Notes: generated by a model from the sequence alone, not told the origin. Shown: positions 38,310-47,700, counted from the stretch's first letter. The stretch: 64,000 bases of DNA from Flavobacteriales bacterium (GCA_026418175.1 JAOABX010000012.1:24888-88887), one strand, 5' to 3'. Made by a program: numbers and translations.

Positions 38310-39230
38310 TCATCGTTTTTTTCGTGTTTCGGCGTGGCGAATACTCACATTTAGCTCAAAACCAATAATCAACGAAAGAGAATTAAGAAACATCCATACT
38401 AAAATAATTGGAAATGTTCCTAAAATTCCAAATAGTTTGTTGTAATTATTAAAATTATTGATGTACACAGATATTAAATAAGTAAATAAAATACAAAACA
38501 AAGTAGAAACCAGGGCACCAGCTGAAAAATACCGCCAACGCATGCTGGGTGCCGGGGCAAAATAAAATATCGTTGCAACATAAAAAAATACTACCGTAAA
38601 AACAATCAACCATTTTACCATGGAAAGCAATGAAAAAACAAATTTGGAAATATGATGTGCCTTTAACATTCCAACTAATAATTTATTGCTAAACACTAAG
38701 AATGCTATACTGAACATTAATGTAAAAATGGCAAATAAAGTAAGCCAAAGTGCTACCCAACGATGTCTTAACGGGCTACGAGTTTCTGTGATAAATGCTG
38801 AATCATTAAATGCCTTCATTAAGCCACTCATCCCATTGGTTGAAAAAAAAGCTGCGATTATAAAGCCTAAAGATAGGAGACCAGTCTTACGATCATGAAT
38901 AATATCAATAATGGTTTTTTCTAATAAGTGATAAATTTCTGCAGGGATAAACCCTTCAATGGCAATAATTAGCCGATGATGAAAGTTAGGAATAGGAATA
39001 TAGGGTATCAGGGTTAAAATAAAAATTAATCCGGGGAACAAGGCCATAAAAAACTTAAACGATACCGCTGCTGCCCGATTAGTAAGGGATGATTTCTGAA
39101 TTCCCATGGCATAAAACCGAAATACTTCTCCTAAGGGCATACCCGCAAATCCCGGCAAGTGAATACGATTTAGCAGCTTTATTAGCTGTTCAATTGGCAA
39201 AAGCTTTTTTATGCGTTCACCTAAGGTCAT
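38310..39230 (-). CDS. YihY/BrkB family membrane protein
   Basis: The 306-residue polytopic protein has about six membrane segments and the family motif around residues 46-75 (LTNRAAAVSFKFFMALFPGLIF), plus FFSTNGMSGLMKAFN and the C-terminal FPIILVWMFLNSLSLIIGFELN. The family was once called RNase BN in error; it is an inner-membrane protein of unknown transport role. It overlaps nadC by four bases (ATGA) and is therefore translated after it. Confidence 0.92.
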   Translation of the reverse strand: MTLGERIKKLLPIEQLIKLLNRIHLPGFAGMPLGEVFRFYAMGIQKSSLTNRAAAVSFKFFMALFPGLIFILTLIPYIPIPNFHHRLIIAIEGFIPAEIYHLLEKTIIDIIHDRKTGLLSLGFIIAAFFSTNGMSGLMKAFNDSAFITETRSPLRHRWVALWLTLFAIFTLMFSIAFLVFSNKLLVGMLKAHHISKFVFSLLSMVKWLIVFTVVFFYVATIFYFAPAPSMRWRYFSAGALVSTLFCILFTYLISVYINNFNNYNKLFGILGTFPIILVWMFLNSLSLIIGFELNVSIRHAETRKKR

Positions 39231-40072
39231 TTATACATTACAGCTTTAAGGCTCAAATCTAAACTCTGCACTTGGTGTGTAAGTGCACCCACTGATATAA
39301 AATCTACACCTGTTTCAGCATATTGCACAATATTATGCTCATCTATACCTCCGGATGCTTCGGTTTCAAATCGGCCTGCAATTTGACCTACCGCTTGTTT
39401 CAATATCTCGGGCGAAAAATTATCTAACATTATGCGATGAACTCCTCCACATGCTAAAACTTGATTTAGTTCCTCTATATTCCGAACCTCAATTTCAATT
39501 TTCAAATCTCGACCCGTTTTTGTTAGGTATTGCTGTACGCGATGTATTGCTTGAGCAATTCCTCCGGCAAAATCCACATGATTATCTTTAATCATAATCA
39601 TATCATATAATCCCATACGGTGATTATACCCCCCTCCTATTCGTACTGCTTCTTTTTCAAAATACCTAAACAAGGGCGTAGTTTTTCGGGTATCCAATAA
39701 TCGAGCTTGCGTATGGCTTATCTTTTTTACCAACCGCGAAGTATGGGTTGCAATACCACTCATGCGTTGAATAATATTTAGCACCAGCCGTTCAGCACCC
39801 AACAAAGCATGCACTCGGGCTTTGACATAAAATGCTATATCACCTGGCTGAACAGATGAACCATCAGCCAGCAAAACTTCTATTACAGCATTTGGGTCAA
39901 AACGTTTAAATATTTCCCTTGCAATTTCTACACCGGCAATTATTCCGGCTTGTTTTACTAAAAGCCTGGCTTCACCTGTTGCCTCCGCAGGAATGGTTGC
40001 CAACGATGTATGATCTCCATCGCCAATATCTTCTTCGATGGCTCGCTGAATAAACGTATCAATGGAAAACAT
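39227..40072 (-). CDS. nadC: Nicotinate-nucleotide pyrophosphorylase (carboxylating)
   Basis: NadC turns quinolinate and PRPP into nicotinate mononucleotide, CO2 and PPi in NAD synthesis. The 281-residue protein shows EDIGDGDHTS near the N-terminus, ERLVLNIIQRMSGIAT, LDTRKTTP, the GGGYNHRMGLYDMIMIKDNH segment and EASGGI. It is coupled to the YihY/BrkB gene downstream; the DUF4783 gene upstream is a frequent neighbour of nadC in Bacteroidota. Confidence 0.97.
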   Translation of the reverse strand: MFSIDTFIQRAIEEDIGDGDHTSLATIPAEATGEARLLVKQAGIIAGVEIAREIFKRFDPNAVIEVLLADGSSVQPGDIAFYVKARVHALLGAERLVLNIIQRMSGIATHTSRLVKKISHTQARLLDTRKTTPLFRYFEKEAVRIGGGYNHRMGLYDMIMIKDNHVDFAGGIAQAIHRVQQYLTKTGRDLKIEIEVRNIEELNQVLACGGVHRIMLDNFSPEILKQAVGQIAGRFETEASGGIDEHNIVQYAETGVDFISVGALTHQVQSLDLSLKAVMYK

Positions 40073-40086
40073 GGTCCGTTTTGAAG

Positions 40087-40094
40087 CAAAGGTA
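40087..40094 (-). promoter_or_regulatory. TAnnTTTG -7 element of nadC
   Basis: TACCTTTG on the minus strand, 14 bases before the nadC ATG, in the gap after the DUF4783 gene. Confidence 0.5.
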
Positions 40095-40117
40095 GGTATA
40101 AAAGTGTGAAATCAACG

Positions 40118-40504
40118 CTACTCAGATACTTCGAAACGAAGGGTTTGAATTAGTTCTTTGCCTCCAATGTTCTTAAATAATAGATATACCCGAAAAGAAC
40201 CGTTTTGCGTTTCAAGCCGACCGATAACATATTTAGAGCCGTCACTGCTCGATCCGTTATGATTAGTTTTGTAGCTAACCGGTTTATGTGATGAGAAAAA
40301 ATTCTGAATCATTTGTTCTGCTTGCGATTTGCTGTATGTGCCTTCTGTTTTCTGGATGGTAAGGTCTAAATTGTTATGAAAGTATGCTGCTAATGTTTTT
40401 GCATTACCAGCTTTTAATGCATTACTTACCTCTGCCATTCCATCTTGAGCTTGCAAATAAGAAATTGAAATGAGAAAAAATGCGGCAACCAAAAACTTTT
40501 TCAT
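40118..40504 (-). CDS. DUF4783 secreted protein
   Basis: The 128-residue product has a signal peptide (about 1-19, ending YLQAQ) and an NTF2-like alpha/beta fold with ALKAGNAKTLAAYF near the start, matching DUF4783. Its position directly upstream of nadC is typical. The function is unknown; it is probably periplasmic. Confidence 0.85.
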   Translation of the reverse strand: MKKFLVAAFFLISISYLQAQDGMAEVSNALKAGNAKTLAAYFHNNLDLTIQKTEGTYSKSQAEQMIQNFFSSHKPVSYKTNHNGSSSDGSKYVIGRLETQNGSFRVYLLFKNIGGKELIQTLRFEVSE

Positions 40505-40567
40505 GTTTTTTTAAAAATTAATCAAACTTTTCCTGCAAATTGCACGCCAAATTCTTAATGTAAATAT

Positions 40568-41041
40568 ATGCAAATTCGTATAATCTGTATCGGCACCCTC
40601 AAAGAGACCCGACTGTGGCCATTGCTGGAAGAGTATATAAAGAGGGTAAAAAGATATAATCCTACTGAGTTATTAGAGGTTGCCGAAAAAAAGGATTGGA
40701 AAAAACTAGACCAGGATGCCAGAAAAAAAGTTGAAGCAGAAGCATTTTTATCGGTAATACGACCTGGAGACCTTACAGTGAGGCTTGATGAACGGGGAAA
40801 AACCTTCAGTTCTGAGGAACTGGCAGCACAACTTCAAAAATGGATGAACAGTTCTCCTAAGTCATTAAATTTTTTAGTAGGGGGGGCATTCGGATTTTCA
40901 GACGAACTGAAAAAAGCTATCCCTGAGGCTGTTTCATTGAGCAAACTTACCTTTACTCACGACATGGTACGTTTGTTTTTGTTAGAACAACTTTATAGAG
41001 CATTCACCATCCTGCATGGTGAACCATATCATCATGAATAA
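40568..41041 (+). CDS. rlmH: 23S rRNA pseudouridine(1915) N3-methyltransferase
   Basis: RlmH is a SPOUT methyltransferase that methylates pseudouridine 1915 in helix 69 of 23S rRNA. The 157-residue protein has LDERGKTFSSEE, the SAM-binding trefoil-knot motif FLVGGAFGF, and the invariant C-terminal EQLYRAFTILHGEPYHH. Size and ends match the family exactly. Confidence 0.98.
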   Translation: MQIRIICIGTLKETRLWPLLEEYIKRVKRYNPTELLEVAEKKDWKKLDQDARKKVEAEAFLSVIRPGDLTVRLDERGKTFSSEELAAQLQKWMNSSPKSLNFLVGGAFGFSDELKKAIPEAVSLSKLTFTHDMVRLFLLEQLYRAFTILHGEPYHHE

Positions 41042-41068
41042 TCTTTTATCGGTTAGTAATTGGGGGAT

Positions 41069-41509
41069 TTATTGTACAACTTCACGTTTTACCATAGTGC
41101 CATCTGGATTGAAATAAATGGTGATGGTTCCACCTCCTTCCATAAAAAAACGTGCAGCTTCAAACATACCGCCTGGCGTTTCAATCTCCAATGCCTTATC
41201 AAGTGAATAACGACTGCCTTCTCCTAAAAAACGCTTATTAATTTCAGTACGTATTGCTTCTTTCAATGATTCAAAACTTACAACCTTTTCTGTTTTGGCC
41301 CAAGTCCCATCTTCTGCATAATAGGCTGCCAAGTTTACCCCTTTATCAATAAATTCAGCAACATATAAATTCCCTCTTTTCCCAAAAGTGGCTTTAGCAA
41401 CATATTTCGAAGAATATGCATTTTTTACTGCATTAGGAATTTCAACGTGTTGGGCATATACTAAAGCCCCTCCCAAAAAAGCAATCAGTAAGGCGAAGAA
41501 ACGGTTCAT
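41069..41509 (-). CDS. Secreted PepSY-like protein
   Basis: The 146-residue product has a signal peptide (about 1-20, ending LVYAQ) and one PepSY-like (beta-lactamase-inhibitor-like) module: VPNAV-type helix start (IPNAVKNAYSSKY), KATFGKRGNLYVAEF, then LKEAIRTEINKRF. Such small periplasmic proteins are common in Bacteroidota, with no defined ligand. ATG 41515 is an equally possible start. Confidence 0.8.
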   Translation of the reverse strand: MNRFFALLIAFLGGALVYAQHVEIPNAVKNAYSSKYVAKATFGKRGNLYVAEFIDKGVNLAAYYAEDGTWAKTEKVVSFESLKEAIRTEINKRFLGEGSRYSLDKALEIETPGGMFEAARFFMEGGGTITIYFNPDGTMVKREVVQ

Positions 41510-41639
41510 AAACATGATTTTTTAAATAATGGGCAAATTACAAAAATAATTCCAATTTTAATAAAAGAATTAAAAACTAAGCTAGGGCTAAGAATAAAGA
41601 GTAATAATGAAAGAATTTTAGATTAATTAATAAAAAAAA

Positions 41640-42704
41640 TCAGAGTTCTTTTAAAAATTTCATCACATCTACTCCGTCTGGATAATCGGTAAGGGATGGT
41701 TGTTGAGTATTACCCGGCTGTATGGTTTGAAGCGGAGGCATCGGATGTGCAGAAACTATACACTGTATATTTTCTGCATCACGCAAAATAGTGGACAGCA
41801 CCTGCTGCAAAGTTGAGTAAAACGAAAGATTTATAACAGATACCGGGGCGTGCAACGATTCATCTTCCTTTAGCAATACAAAGCCCCCATCGAAAAATGA
41901 TTGATTATTAATAAGCAGAATGGCTTTTTGATAATCGTAATTATTATGGTATTTATGATGTAAAATAATATTTGCATACGGTTGAAACTGTTCAATAAGA
42001 CGAAAAACTGGAAACCCATGAGGCAAATAAATCTTTGATACATTGCGACAACCAAGTCCGAAATAACTAAACACATCAGCCCCAAGAGCTTGAAGTTGTT
42101 CATCGGTTTCATCCCCTGCTAAAATGGCAACGGAAGTGCGGTTACGACGAATAATATGCGGATACCTTGAAAAATAATAGTCGAAATAACGGCTGGTATT
42201 ATTACTGCCCGTTGCGATGAAAGCATCGGCTTTTTCTATTCTTCCCTCCGTAAATGTAATATAAGACTGCCAATTAGGGTTTACATCTATTAGCTCATTT
42301 GCTATGTATGGTAATAAATGTGGGTCTGAAGAAGAAAGTTTTCCCAAAAAACGATTCCCGCTAACAAGCACCGCCAAAAAGTCATGAAAATTAACCATCG
42401 GGATATTCCCCGCCATGACCACTCCAATGATTTTGGGCTGCAAGTTTTGCTCGGGCAATTGGTAAGTTGAAGCCCAATACTGCAAACCTTCGCGAGTAAG
42501 CCAAGGCAGCAGTGATTGAAATGCGTGTATTATATTATCCGGGGTAAACCATCCATTGGCTGCACTAGCCCGTTGAATCACATCAGAAAAAGGAGATAGA
42601 TTATTTTGTGTCTTAGAATCCTCTTGAACAAATTCATTTACATGCTTTTGCAATTTATCGCCAAGCATAGACAATGATTCAATACGTTGTTGCAACGTAA
42701 GCAT
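41640..42704 (-). CDS. LuxC-like acyl-CoA reductase
   Basis: The 354-residue protein belongs to the aldehyde-dehydrogenase superfamily. GVVMAGNIPMVNFHDFL (95-111) and KLSSSD form the nucleotide site, and FSYFGLGCRNVSK carries the catalytic Cys219. The LuxC family reduces acyl-CoA or acyl-ACP to aldehyde with NADPH. It lies head-to-head with a 2[4Fe-4S] ferredoxin gene (48 bases between the start codons). No luxAB-type gene is present, so light emission is not implied; a lipid or fatty-aldehyde role is likelier. Confidence 0.88.
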   Translation of the reverse strand: MLTLQQRIESLSMLGDKLQKHVNEFVQEDSKTQNNLSPFSDVIQRASAANGWFTPDNIIHAFQSLLPWLTREGLQYWASTYQLPEQNLQPKIIGVVMAGNIPMVNFHDFLAVLVSGNRFLGKLSSSDPHLLPYIANELIDVNPNWQSYITFTEGRIEKADAFIATGSNNTSRYFDYYFSRYPHIIRRNRTSVAILAGDETDEQLQALGADVFSYFGLGCRNVSKIYLPHGFPVFRLIEQFQPYANIILHHKYHNNYDYQKAILLINNQSFFDGGFVLLKEDESLHAPVSVINLSFYSTLQQVLSTILRDAENIQCIVSAHPMPPLQTIQPGNTQQPSLTDYPDGVDVMKFLKEL

Positions 42705-42717
42705 TCGTTGTTTTAAT

Positions 42718-42725
42718 TACTTTTG
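42718..42725 (+). promoter_or_regulatory. TAnnTTTG -7 element of the ferredoxin gene
   Basis: TACTTTTG, 27 bases before the ferredoxin ATG, within the 48-base divergent spacer. Confidence 0.5.
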
Positions 42726-42752
42726 TGCAAATATCAGTATAAAATATTAGCC

Positions 42753-43100
42753 ATGGCTATTAAAATTACAGAAGAATGCATTAACTGCGGGGCCTGTGAG
42801 CCAGAATGCCCTAACAATGCTATATACGAAGGAGGGATTGAATGGAGAATGTCTGATGGGACTTCTGTATCAGGCAAGTACACTTTGTGGGACGGTAAAG
42901 TTATTGATGCTGATGAAAAACAAAAACCCCTTTCAATGGATGTTTATTATATAGTTACCGATAAGTGTACCGAATGTGTGGGATTTCATGATGAACCTCA
43001 GTGCGCTGCCGTTTGCCCAGTAGATTGCTGTGTGGATGATGAAAACCATCGCGAAACCAAAGAGGAATTGCTCAAAAAGAAAGACCGATTACACCTCTGA
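42753..43100 (+). CDS. 2[4Fe-4S] ferredoxin, Allochromatium type
   Basis: The 115-residue protein has two cluster motifs: Cys9-x2-Cys12-x2-Cys15-x3-Cys19, and Cys72-x2-Cys75-x8-Cys84-x3-Cys88 with the long insertion typical of Alvin-type ferredoxins. Between the two lies an unusually long 50-residue insert (about 24-70), longer than in classical members. It is a cytoplasmic low-potential electron carrier; the divergent acyl-CoA reductase gene may mark a functional partner. ATG 42753 gives the standard N-terminus AIKITEECINCG. Confidence 0.95.
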   Translation: MAIKITEECINCGACEPECPNNAIYEGGIEWRMSDGTSVSGKYTLWDGKVIDADEKQKPLSMDVYYIVTDKCTECVGFHDEPQCAAVCPVDCCVDDENHRETKEELLKKKDRLHL

Positions 43101-43139
43101 ACATTTTTTACTGGCAACGTTTTTGATACAATGGTAATT

Positions 43140-44015
43140 ATGAAACTTGCCAAGCTTATAGTTATTTTATCAATTACAGGTATTATTCATGCCCAGTCAC
43201 ATTCTTTAGCATCATATGAAGATAGTCTAGTAGCTTTATCAACAAATTTTCTTCACCCCGAATATCCAGAAGAATTAAAAAAAGAAAAACTTACCAGATT
43301 TGAATCGTTATTACATGCCGTACTGTTAAATACAGAAAGTGTAGATTACCCGTTTAGCCAACTTACACAGGTTTCTAAGTTGCAACCACCCAATAAGCGA
43401 TTTCGACTTTTTACATGGTTTACAGTACATCCTTGGGGATATAAGGCCCATGGAATGGTTCAAATTACAGATAGCAAAAGAAAAAAAAACCGAGTGATAA
43501 CCTTGTCTGAACCCACTGAAACAATAAAATCAATTTCAAATAAATCACTGGATGCCTCACATTGGTTAGGGATGGTGTATTATGATTTGATACCGGTAAT
43601 TCAAGGGAAAAATACGTATTATGTTTTACTTGGCTTTCATGGAAACGATGGATTAACCCATAAAAAATTCATTGATGTGATTACTGTTTCATCAAATGGT
43701 ACTATAAAATTTGGAGCGCCTGTATTTATTCAAGATCAACGTACATCTCATCGTGTAATATTTGAATACCGGGCCAATGCAAAAATGAGTTTGCGGTATA
43801 ATGAAAAAAATAAAATGATTGTGTTTGATCATCTATCTCCAGAAAATCCAAGCCTGAAAGGGCAATACCAGTATTATGTTCCGGATTTTAGTTATGATGC
43901 TTTTAAGTTAGAAAAGGGGAAGTGGATATATAAACCAGATATTTTTACTAAAAACGAATCAGAAAATAAAGGAAACGAAGGCAAAAAATATGATTTGATT
44001 TTGCCGGAGAAGTAG
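43140..44015 (+). CDS. Secreted hypothetical protein (291 aa)
   Basis: A signal peptide (about 1-18, ending IIHAQ) is followed by a helical part (about 25-75) and a beta-rich part (about 90-275) containing TWFTVHPWGYKAHG and KNTYYVLLGFHGNDG. No metal or catalytic motif is clear. An ATG three codons upstream is possible. I do not recognise the family; the secreted beta-rich form suggests an envelope protein. The 215-bp gap after it shows no gene. Confidence 0.75.
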   Translation: MKLAKLIVILSITGIIHAQSHSLASYEDSLVALSTNFLHPEYPEELKKEKLTRFESLLHAVLLNTESVDYPFSQLTQVSKLQPPNKRFRLFTWFTVHPWGYKAHGMVQITDSKRKKNRVITLSEPTETIKSISNKSLDASHWLGMVYYDLIPVIQGKNTYYVLLGFHGNDGLTHKKFIDVITVSSNGTIKFGAPVFIQDQRTSHRVIFEYRANAKMSLRYNEKNKMIVFDHLSPENPSLKGQYQYYVPDFSYDAFKLEKGKWIYKPDIFTKNESENKGNEGKKYDLILPEK

Positions 44016-44230
44016 TCATTGATGATTCAGAAATAAAGAATTAATATACATTAGCTCTTTATAATTTTAGCTAACATTCATTTCTTTTGCCACCTTTTCC
44101 AACCTTATTTCATTGACAAAATAATGCAAACAATAGTTAACACACAACCTATTTGTTCACTCTGCAATAGAATGAGTGCAAACAGCCTTCAGTAAAATAA
44201 TTAGTAATATGACAATAAAAAAATTATTAA

Positions 44231-46621
44231 TTACTGATACAATACCAACTCTATCCTTCTATTTTCACGAGCCTGCCAATCTTGAATTTCCATCGGGTGA
44301 ATAGGATATTTTTTTCCACAAGGTTTTACCATAATCCGGGAAGCATCCACCCCATGCTGAAGGAAAAATTCGCGTATGGTATTAGCTCTTCGTTCCGAAA
44401 GTTTCATACAATATGCATCACTTCCTACCAAATCAGTATGTCCATAAATAACCACAACAGCCTGTCGATCGTTACGAAGCTGCTCAACATAGCTTTGCAA
44501 AGTGGGTACATATTGCGGTTGTAAAACATCATCATCAAAATCAAAAAAAGCAATGGCTTGTGGAGACGATGTAGGTTTCTTTCCATTAAATTCACTAATT
44601 ACATATGGAAACTTTGTTTCTATTTCATTTAACTCTTTGATATCTGTAAAATCATTGGATGTATATACCTGATCACGTACAGTATTTTTTTCTTCTCCTT
44701 TATTATTGTCATAAACCAATTCTATACTTCGCCCACCAGTTTTTTTCACCGGAGTATATTCAATTTCGTAGTAAGTTCTCATTACTCGCGGTATTTCACT
44801 CATTATCTCTTCAATTTCCAGGTGAGATTGTATGGAATAATAATATCCATCTCCCACGTTGGCCATGGCCTGTAATAAGTTTCTATCAACACTATTACCG
44901 AGTGATACAAAATGTAAACGCACCCCCAATGCACGTGCTTTATTAAGCAATTGGATGGGATTAACCAATCGTCTGCCAGCATAAAATCCTGAAGAATTTT
45001 CATATCCATCAGTAAAAACAATGAGCATTTTTTGCTGCGTAGCAAAACTATCCATCAAACATAGGCCTTCATCTATGCCTGCATACAAAGCTGTAGCCCC
45101 CCCCCAATTATTATAATAATCATCATAATACTGTTTGTTGAGCAACACTTGTTTGTTGGCTGTAAATTTAAAATACGTTTTAATTCTTGAATCAAACTTG
45201 GTCATACTAATCCGATCGTTGCTTTTTTTCAATTCGATGAGTTTTCTAACAGCCTTTTCCATGAATTTAATATTGATTATACCCATACTGCCACTGTAAT
45301 CCAAGACTAAGCCAATGTCATAGGGCTTTGAAATTTGTTCATGAATTTCACGAACAGTAAAATCTTTCGCTTCTGTTTCTATCCCATCAACACGTTCTAT
45401 TACTTTTTTAAAAAATTTTTGTCCATTGTTATTGTCGGCTAATCCAGAGATAAAATTTCCTATACTATCATATGCCAATACACCTATCTTAATTTTATTG
45501 GGATAATCAGACCGATCCACATGAATTATATCCATTTCTATTTCAGCTTTTGAAGATAGGTTTGAATAATTAATTTTATTTTTAATATTATTTCGTTTTA
45601 CGACGTTTACATTGACAGAAGCAAATTCTTTTTTATTACCTAGCTCTGCACATAATATGTAATCTGTGGGCTGAGTGGGAAATACTTCAAGGGATCCTTT
45701 CAAAGGTAATTTCTCGTTCATCCCAACTATGTAAAGATTATCAGCATTTTTTACTTCCCATGCTAGCTTTACTGGTTGCCCTACTTTGATTTTAAATTGA
45801 GAAGAGGAAAAAAACACAATATTTTTTTCCTCTTGTTTTGGGATAACTAACATGGAGTATTTGAAAGTATCAATTTTTCCAGTATTACGATACGCTATCA
45901 AATGAAACGTTATATTATCAAGTGGTATGTATGAAATTTGTTCTTTGGGTTTAAAGGTTTTGCCTGGAATCTCTAAGATTTTTACAGAGTCAGCCAAGCC
46001 TATCCTCCATGAAAGTTTTACAGGTTCTTGTTCATTTGCTTTCGATGGAATCTTGACTGTATCAGCCGGAATAACCAAGAAATTTTTTTCTACTCTAACA
46101 GGTTCATTACACCCATTGATAAGTGCAAAAACAAATTTCGCAGGTTTATTAAGGGTAAAAGTTTCAACCCCTTGAAGCGGCAATTCTCTATTTTCTGGCA
46201 TTTCTAGATAGAATTTTTTAGTATTTTGTGCATCCCATTGAATAGAAACGGTTGCCCCTTCACGAATTTGTGTTGGATAATATACAAGATTAAGTTGGGG
46301 CTGAAGCGTATCTACGTACACTGATGCTTTGCGCTTAATTATTCGCGACTCTTTTTTAGAAATATAAGTACCACTCAGAATAAATGTTTCAGTATTTTTT
46401 ACAAACTGACGAGCAGAACCTTGAAGTGGCAAATCATCACCTATTCCGGTAATACTGATCTTTTCAAGCCCGATTACATTCCAGCTAATGGTAACCTCAC
46501 CCGGACATGTGAGAGTTGCCGGTTGAACTTTGAATGAAACCTTATAATCAGCCGTATTGGATTGTGCATGTGCAATTGATTCAATAAAAACAATAAGAGC
46601 TAAGAAGAGTAAACTTTTCAT
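44231..46621 (-). CDS. Secreted protein with Ig-like repeats, vWA domain and OmpA domain
   Basis: The 796-residue product has a signal peptide (1-20), then four related beta-sandwich modules (about 25-105, 107-185, 190-262, 268-345), each with a PV.L.W or EV.I.W strand and an LPLQG-type turn. A short linker leads to a von Willebrand A domain (about 430-620) with the MIDAS motif Asp441-x-Ser443-x-Ser445 (DYSGSMG). Last is an OmpA peptidoglycan-binding domain (about 685-796: YGHTDLVGSD, LSERRANTI, ENRRIEL). The vWA suggests metal-dependent adhesion to a protein partner while OmpA anchors it to the wall. The partner is unknown. Confidence 0.9.
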   Translation of the reverse strand: MKSLLFLALIVFIESIAHAQSNTADYKVSFKVQPATLTCPGEVTISWNVIGLEKISITGIGDDLPLQGSARQFVKNTETFILSGTYISKKESRIIKRKASVYVDTLQPQLNLVYYPTQIREGATVSIQWDAQNTKKFYLEMPENRELPLQGVETFTLNKPAKFVFALINGCNEPVRVEKNFLVIPADTVKIPSKANEQEPVKLSWRIGLADSVKILEIPGKTFKPKEQISYIPLDNITFHLIAYRNTGKIDTFKYSMLVIPKQEEKNIVFFSSSQFKIKVGQPVKLAWEVKNADNLYIVGMNEKLPLKGSLEVFPTQPTDYILCAELGNKKEFASVNVNVVKRNNIKNKINYSNLSSKAEIEMDIIHVDRSDYPNKIKIGVLAYDSIGNFISGLADNNNGQKFFKKVIERVDGIETEAKDFTVREIHEQISKPYDIGLVLDYSGSMGIINIKFMEKAVRKLIELKKSNDRISMTKFDSRIKTYFKFTANKQVLLNKQYYDDYYNNWGGATALYAGIDEGLCLMDSFATQQKMLIVFTDGYENSSGFYAGRRLVNPIQLLNKARALGVRLHFVSLGNSVDRNLLQAMANVGDGYYYSIQSHLEIEEIMSEIPRVMRTYYEIEYTPVKKTGGRSIELVYDNNKGEEKNTVRDQVYTSNDFTDIKELNEIETKFPYVISEFNGKKPTSSPQAIAFFDFDDDVLQPQYVPTLQSYVEQLRNDRQAVVVIYGHTDLVGSDAYCMKLSERRANTIREFFLQHGVDASRIMVKPCGKKYPIHPMEIQDWQARENRRIELVLYQ

Positions 46622-47292
46622 GGCATAAGGGATTTAAATGGTTAATGACTTCCTGATCAAACCGGCCCTGATGCCTTCGCATGGTTGGTTAACGAAGATG
46701 TTGAGGTTTTTCGTATGTATTTTAAAAAAAATTATTGCTTTTGTTCATCCTGGTTATACGGCTTGTTTACAGCCTATCTCCTTGTACGCGTAAAAAAGCA
46801 AATTTCTTCCGATGGAAAAGTAACACATATCAGTCTGTGTTTCAAATTCATCATAAAAACTATAACCAAAGGTTGGTGAAAGAAAAAAAATCTTACTGCT
46901 GGAATTCTTCGGCTCCTGATCTGCCAATTACAACATCATATCAATAAAGCTGAGATTATTCGGTAGTTCATAATACGTTTGTTATCATGCAATATAGTTG
47001 TTTATGAAGAAGAAAAATTTATCATTTCAACCCATGTTCACAAATCCAATAATCAATTCAAAAATAAATCGCAATCTTTTTGAACATTCAGGTAAAGACA
47101 GGTTAAACATACTGGCAACAGCGTGATATAACCTCTGATTCTTTGATTTTTAATTTTTTCAGGAGTCTGCATTACCATGCCCCCATTGAGAGCCAACTAT
47201 CGGTTGGCAACACCCATAAAAGGGACACGCAGAATACAGTAATTACGAAATAAATAATTTGAGATTGCAAATAATTGCTATGTAATAAAAAT
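46622..47292. other. Long AT-rich intergenic region without a supported gene
   Basis: About 670 bases between the vWA-OmpA gene and the tmRNA terminator. The only frames are short (64 and 70 codons, overlapping, plus strand around 46685-46947) and look non-coding. A 6-bp hairpin GCCAAC/GTTGGC with a 5-base loop lies at 47192-47208. I see no tRNA, repeat array or insertion-sequence end. Confidence 0.6.
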
Positions 47293-47328
47293 AAAAAAAG
47301 GACAAATCAATATAAAATCAATTTGTCC
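47293..47328 (-). terminator. Rho-independent terminator of tmRNA
   Basis: The stem GGACAAAT/ATTTGTCC (47300-47307 with 47321-47328) is followed by a run of T on the minus strand, starting 5 bases after the tmRNA CCA end. Confidence 0.8.
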
Positions 47329-47332
47329 CCAC

Positions 47333-47700
47333 TGGTGGAGCTGGTGGGAGTCGAACCCACGTCCAAACATGGAATAAACGGGCTTTCTACATGCTTAGTG
47401 ATTCTATGGTTTTCGTGGTATGATAAGGAGAACCACGTCCAATCATACCCTTAGTTCCTAAGTCTTTGGCAAAAGCCGGAACTTCTTTTGCCGCAGCCTG
47501 AATTACTGATGCTTTTATCCCTTCCCTCAGGCAAGGAAGAGTAAAAGCAGCTCACTGCGTAATCGCTTGATTAGGCAGCCAGAGCGTAGTTGTAAGTGTT
47601 GCCACTTAAAGGTTTGAAGATTGATATTTACGAGGTACTTCTTCAACCCTCGGCATGCTTACCTGTTTACCGCTCATGCTGTCAAAACCTGGACAGCCCC
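47333..47700 (-). ncRNA. ssrA: Transfer-messenger RNA (tmRNA)
   Basis: The minus strand begins GGGGCTG at 47700 and ends CAGCTCCACCA at 47333; these ends pair as the tRNA-like acceptor stem, with an encoded CCA. The T-arm GTGGGTTCGACTCCCAC precedes the 3' end. The internal reading frame at 47603-47571 encodes GNTYNYALAA followed by TAA, so the tag, after the alanine carried by tmRNA itself, is AGNTYNYALAA with the usual ALAA degron end. With SmpB it rescues stalled ribosomes and marks the products for proteolysis. The 368-nt length is normal. Confidence 0.97.

Noticed and set aside
41640-42704. A bioluminescence operon because of LuxC similarity
   Set aside because: No luxA, luxB, luxD or luxE-like gene is nearby; LuxC-like reductases occur in many non-luminous bacteria.
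46685-46947. Two overlapping short plus-strand frames of 64 and 70 codons as small genes
   Set aside because: Composition is not protein-like, there is no promoter element or conserved motif, and they overlap each other in different phases.
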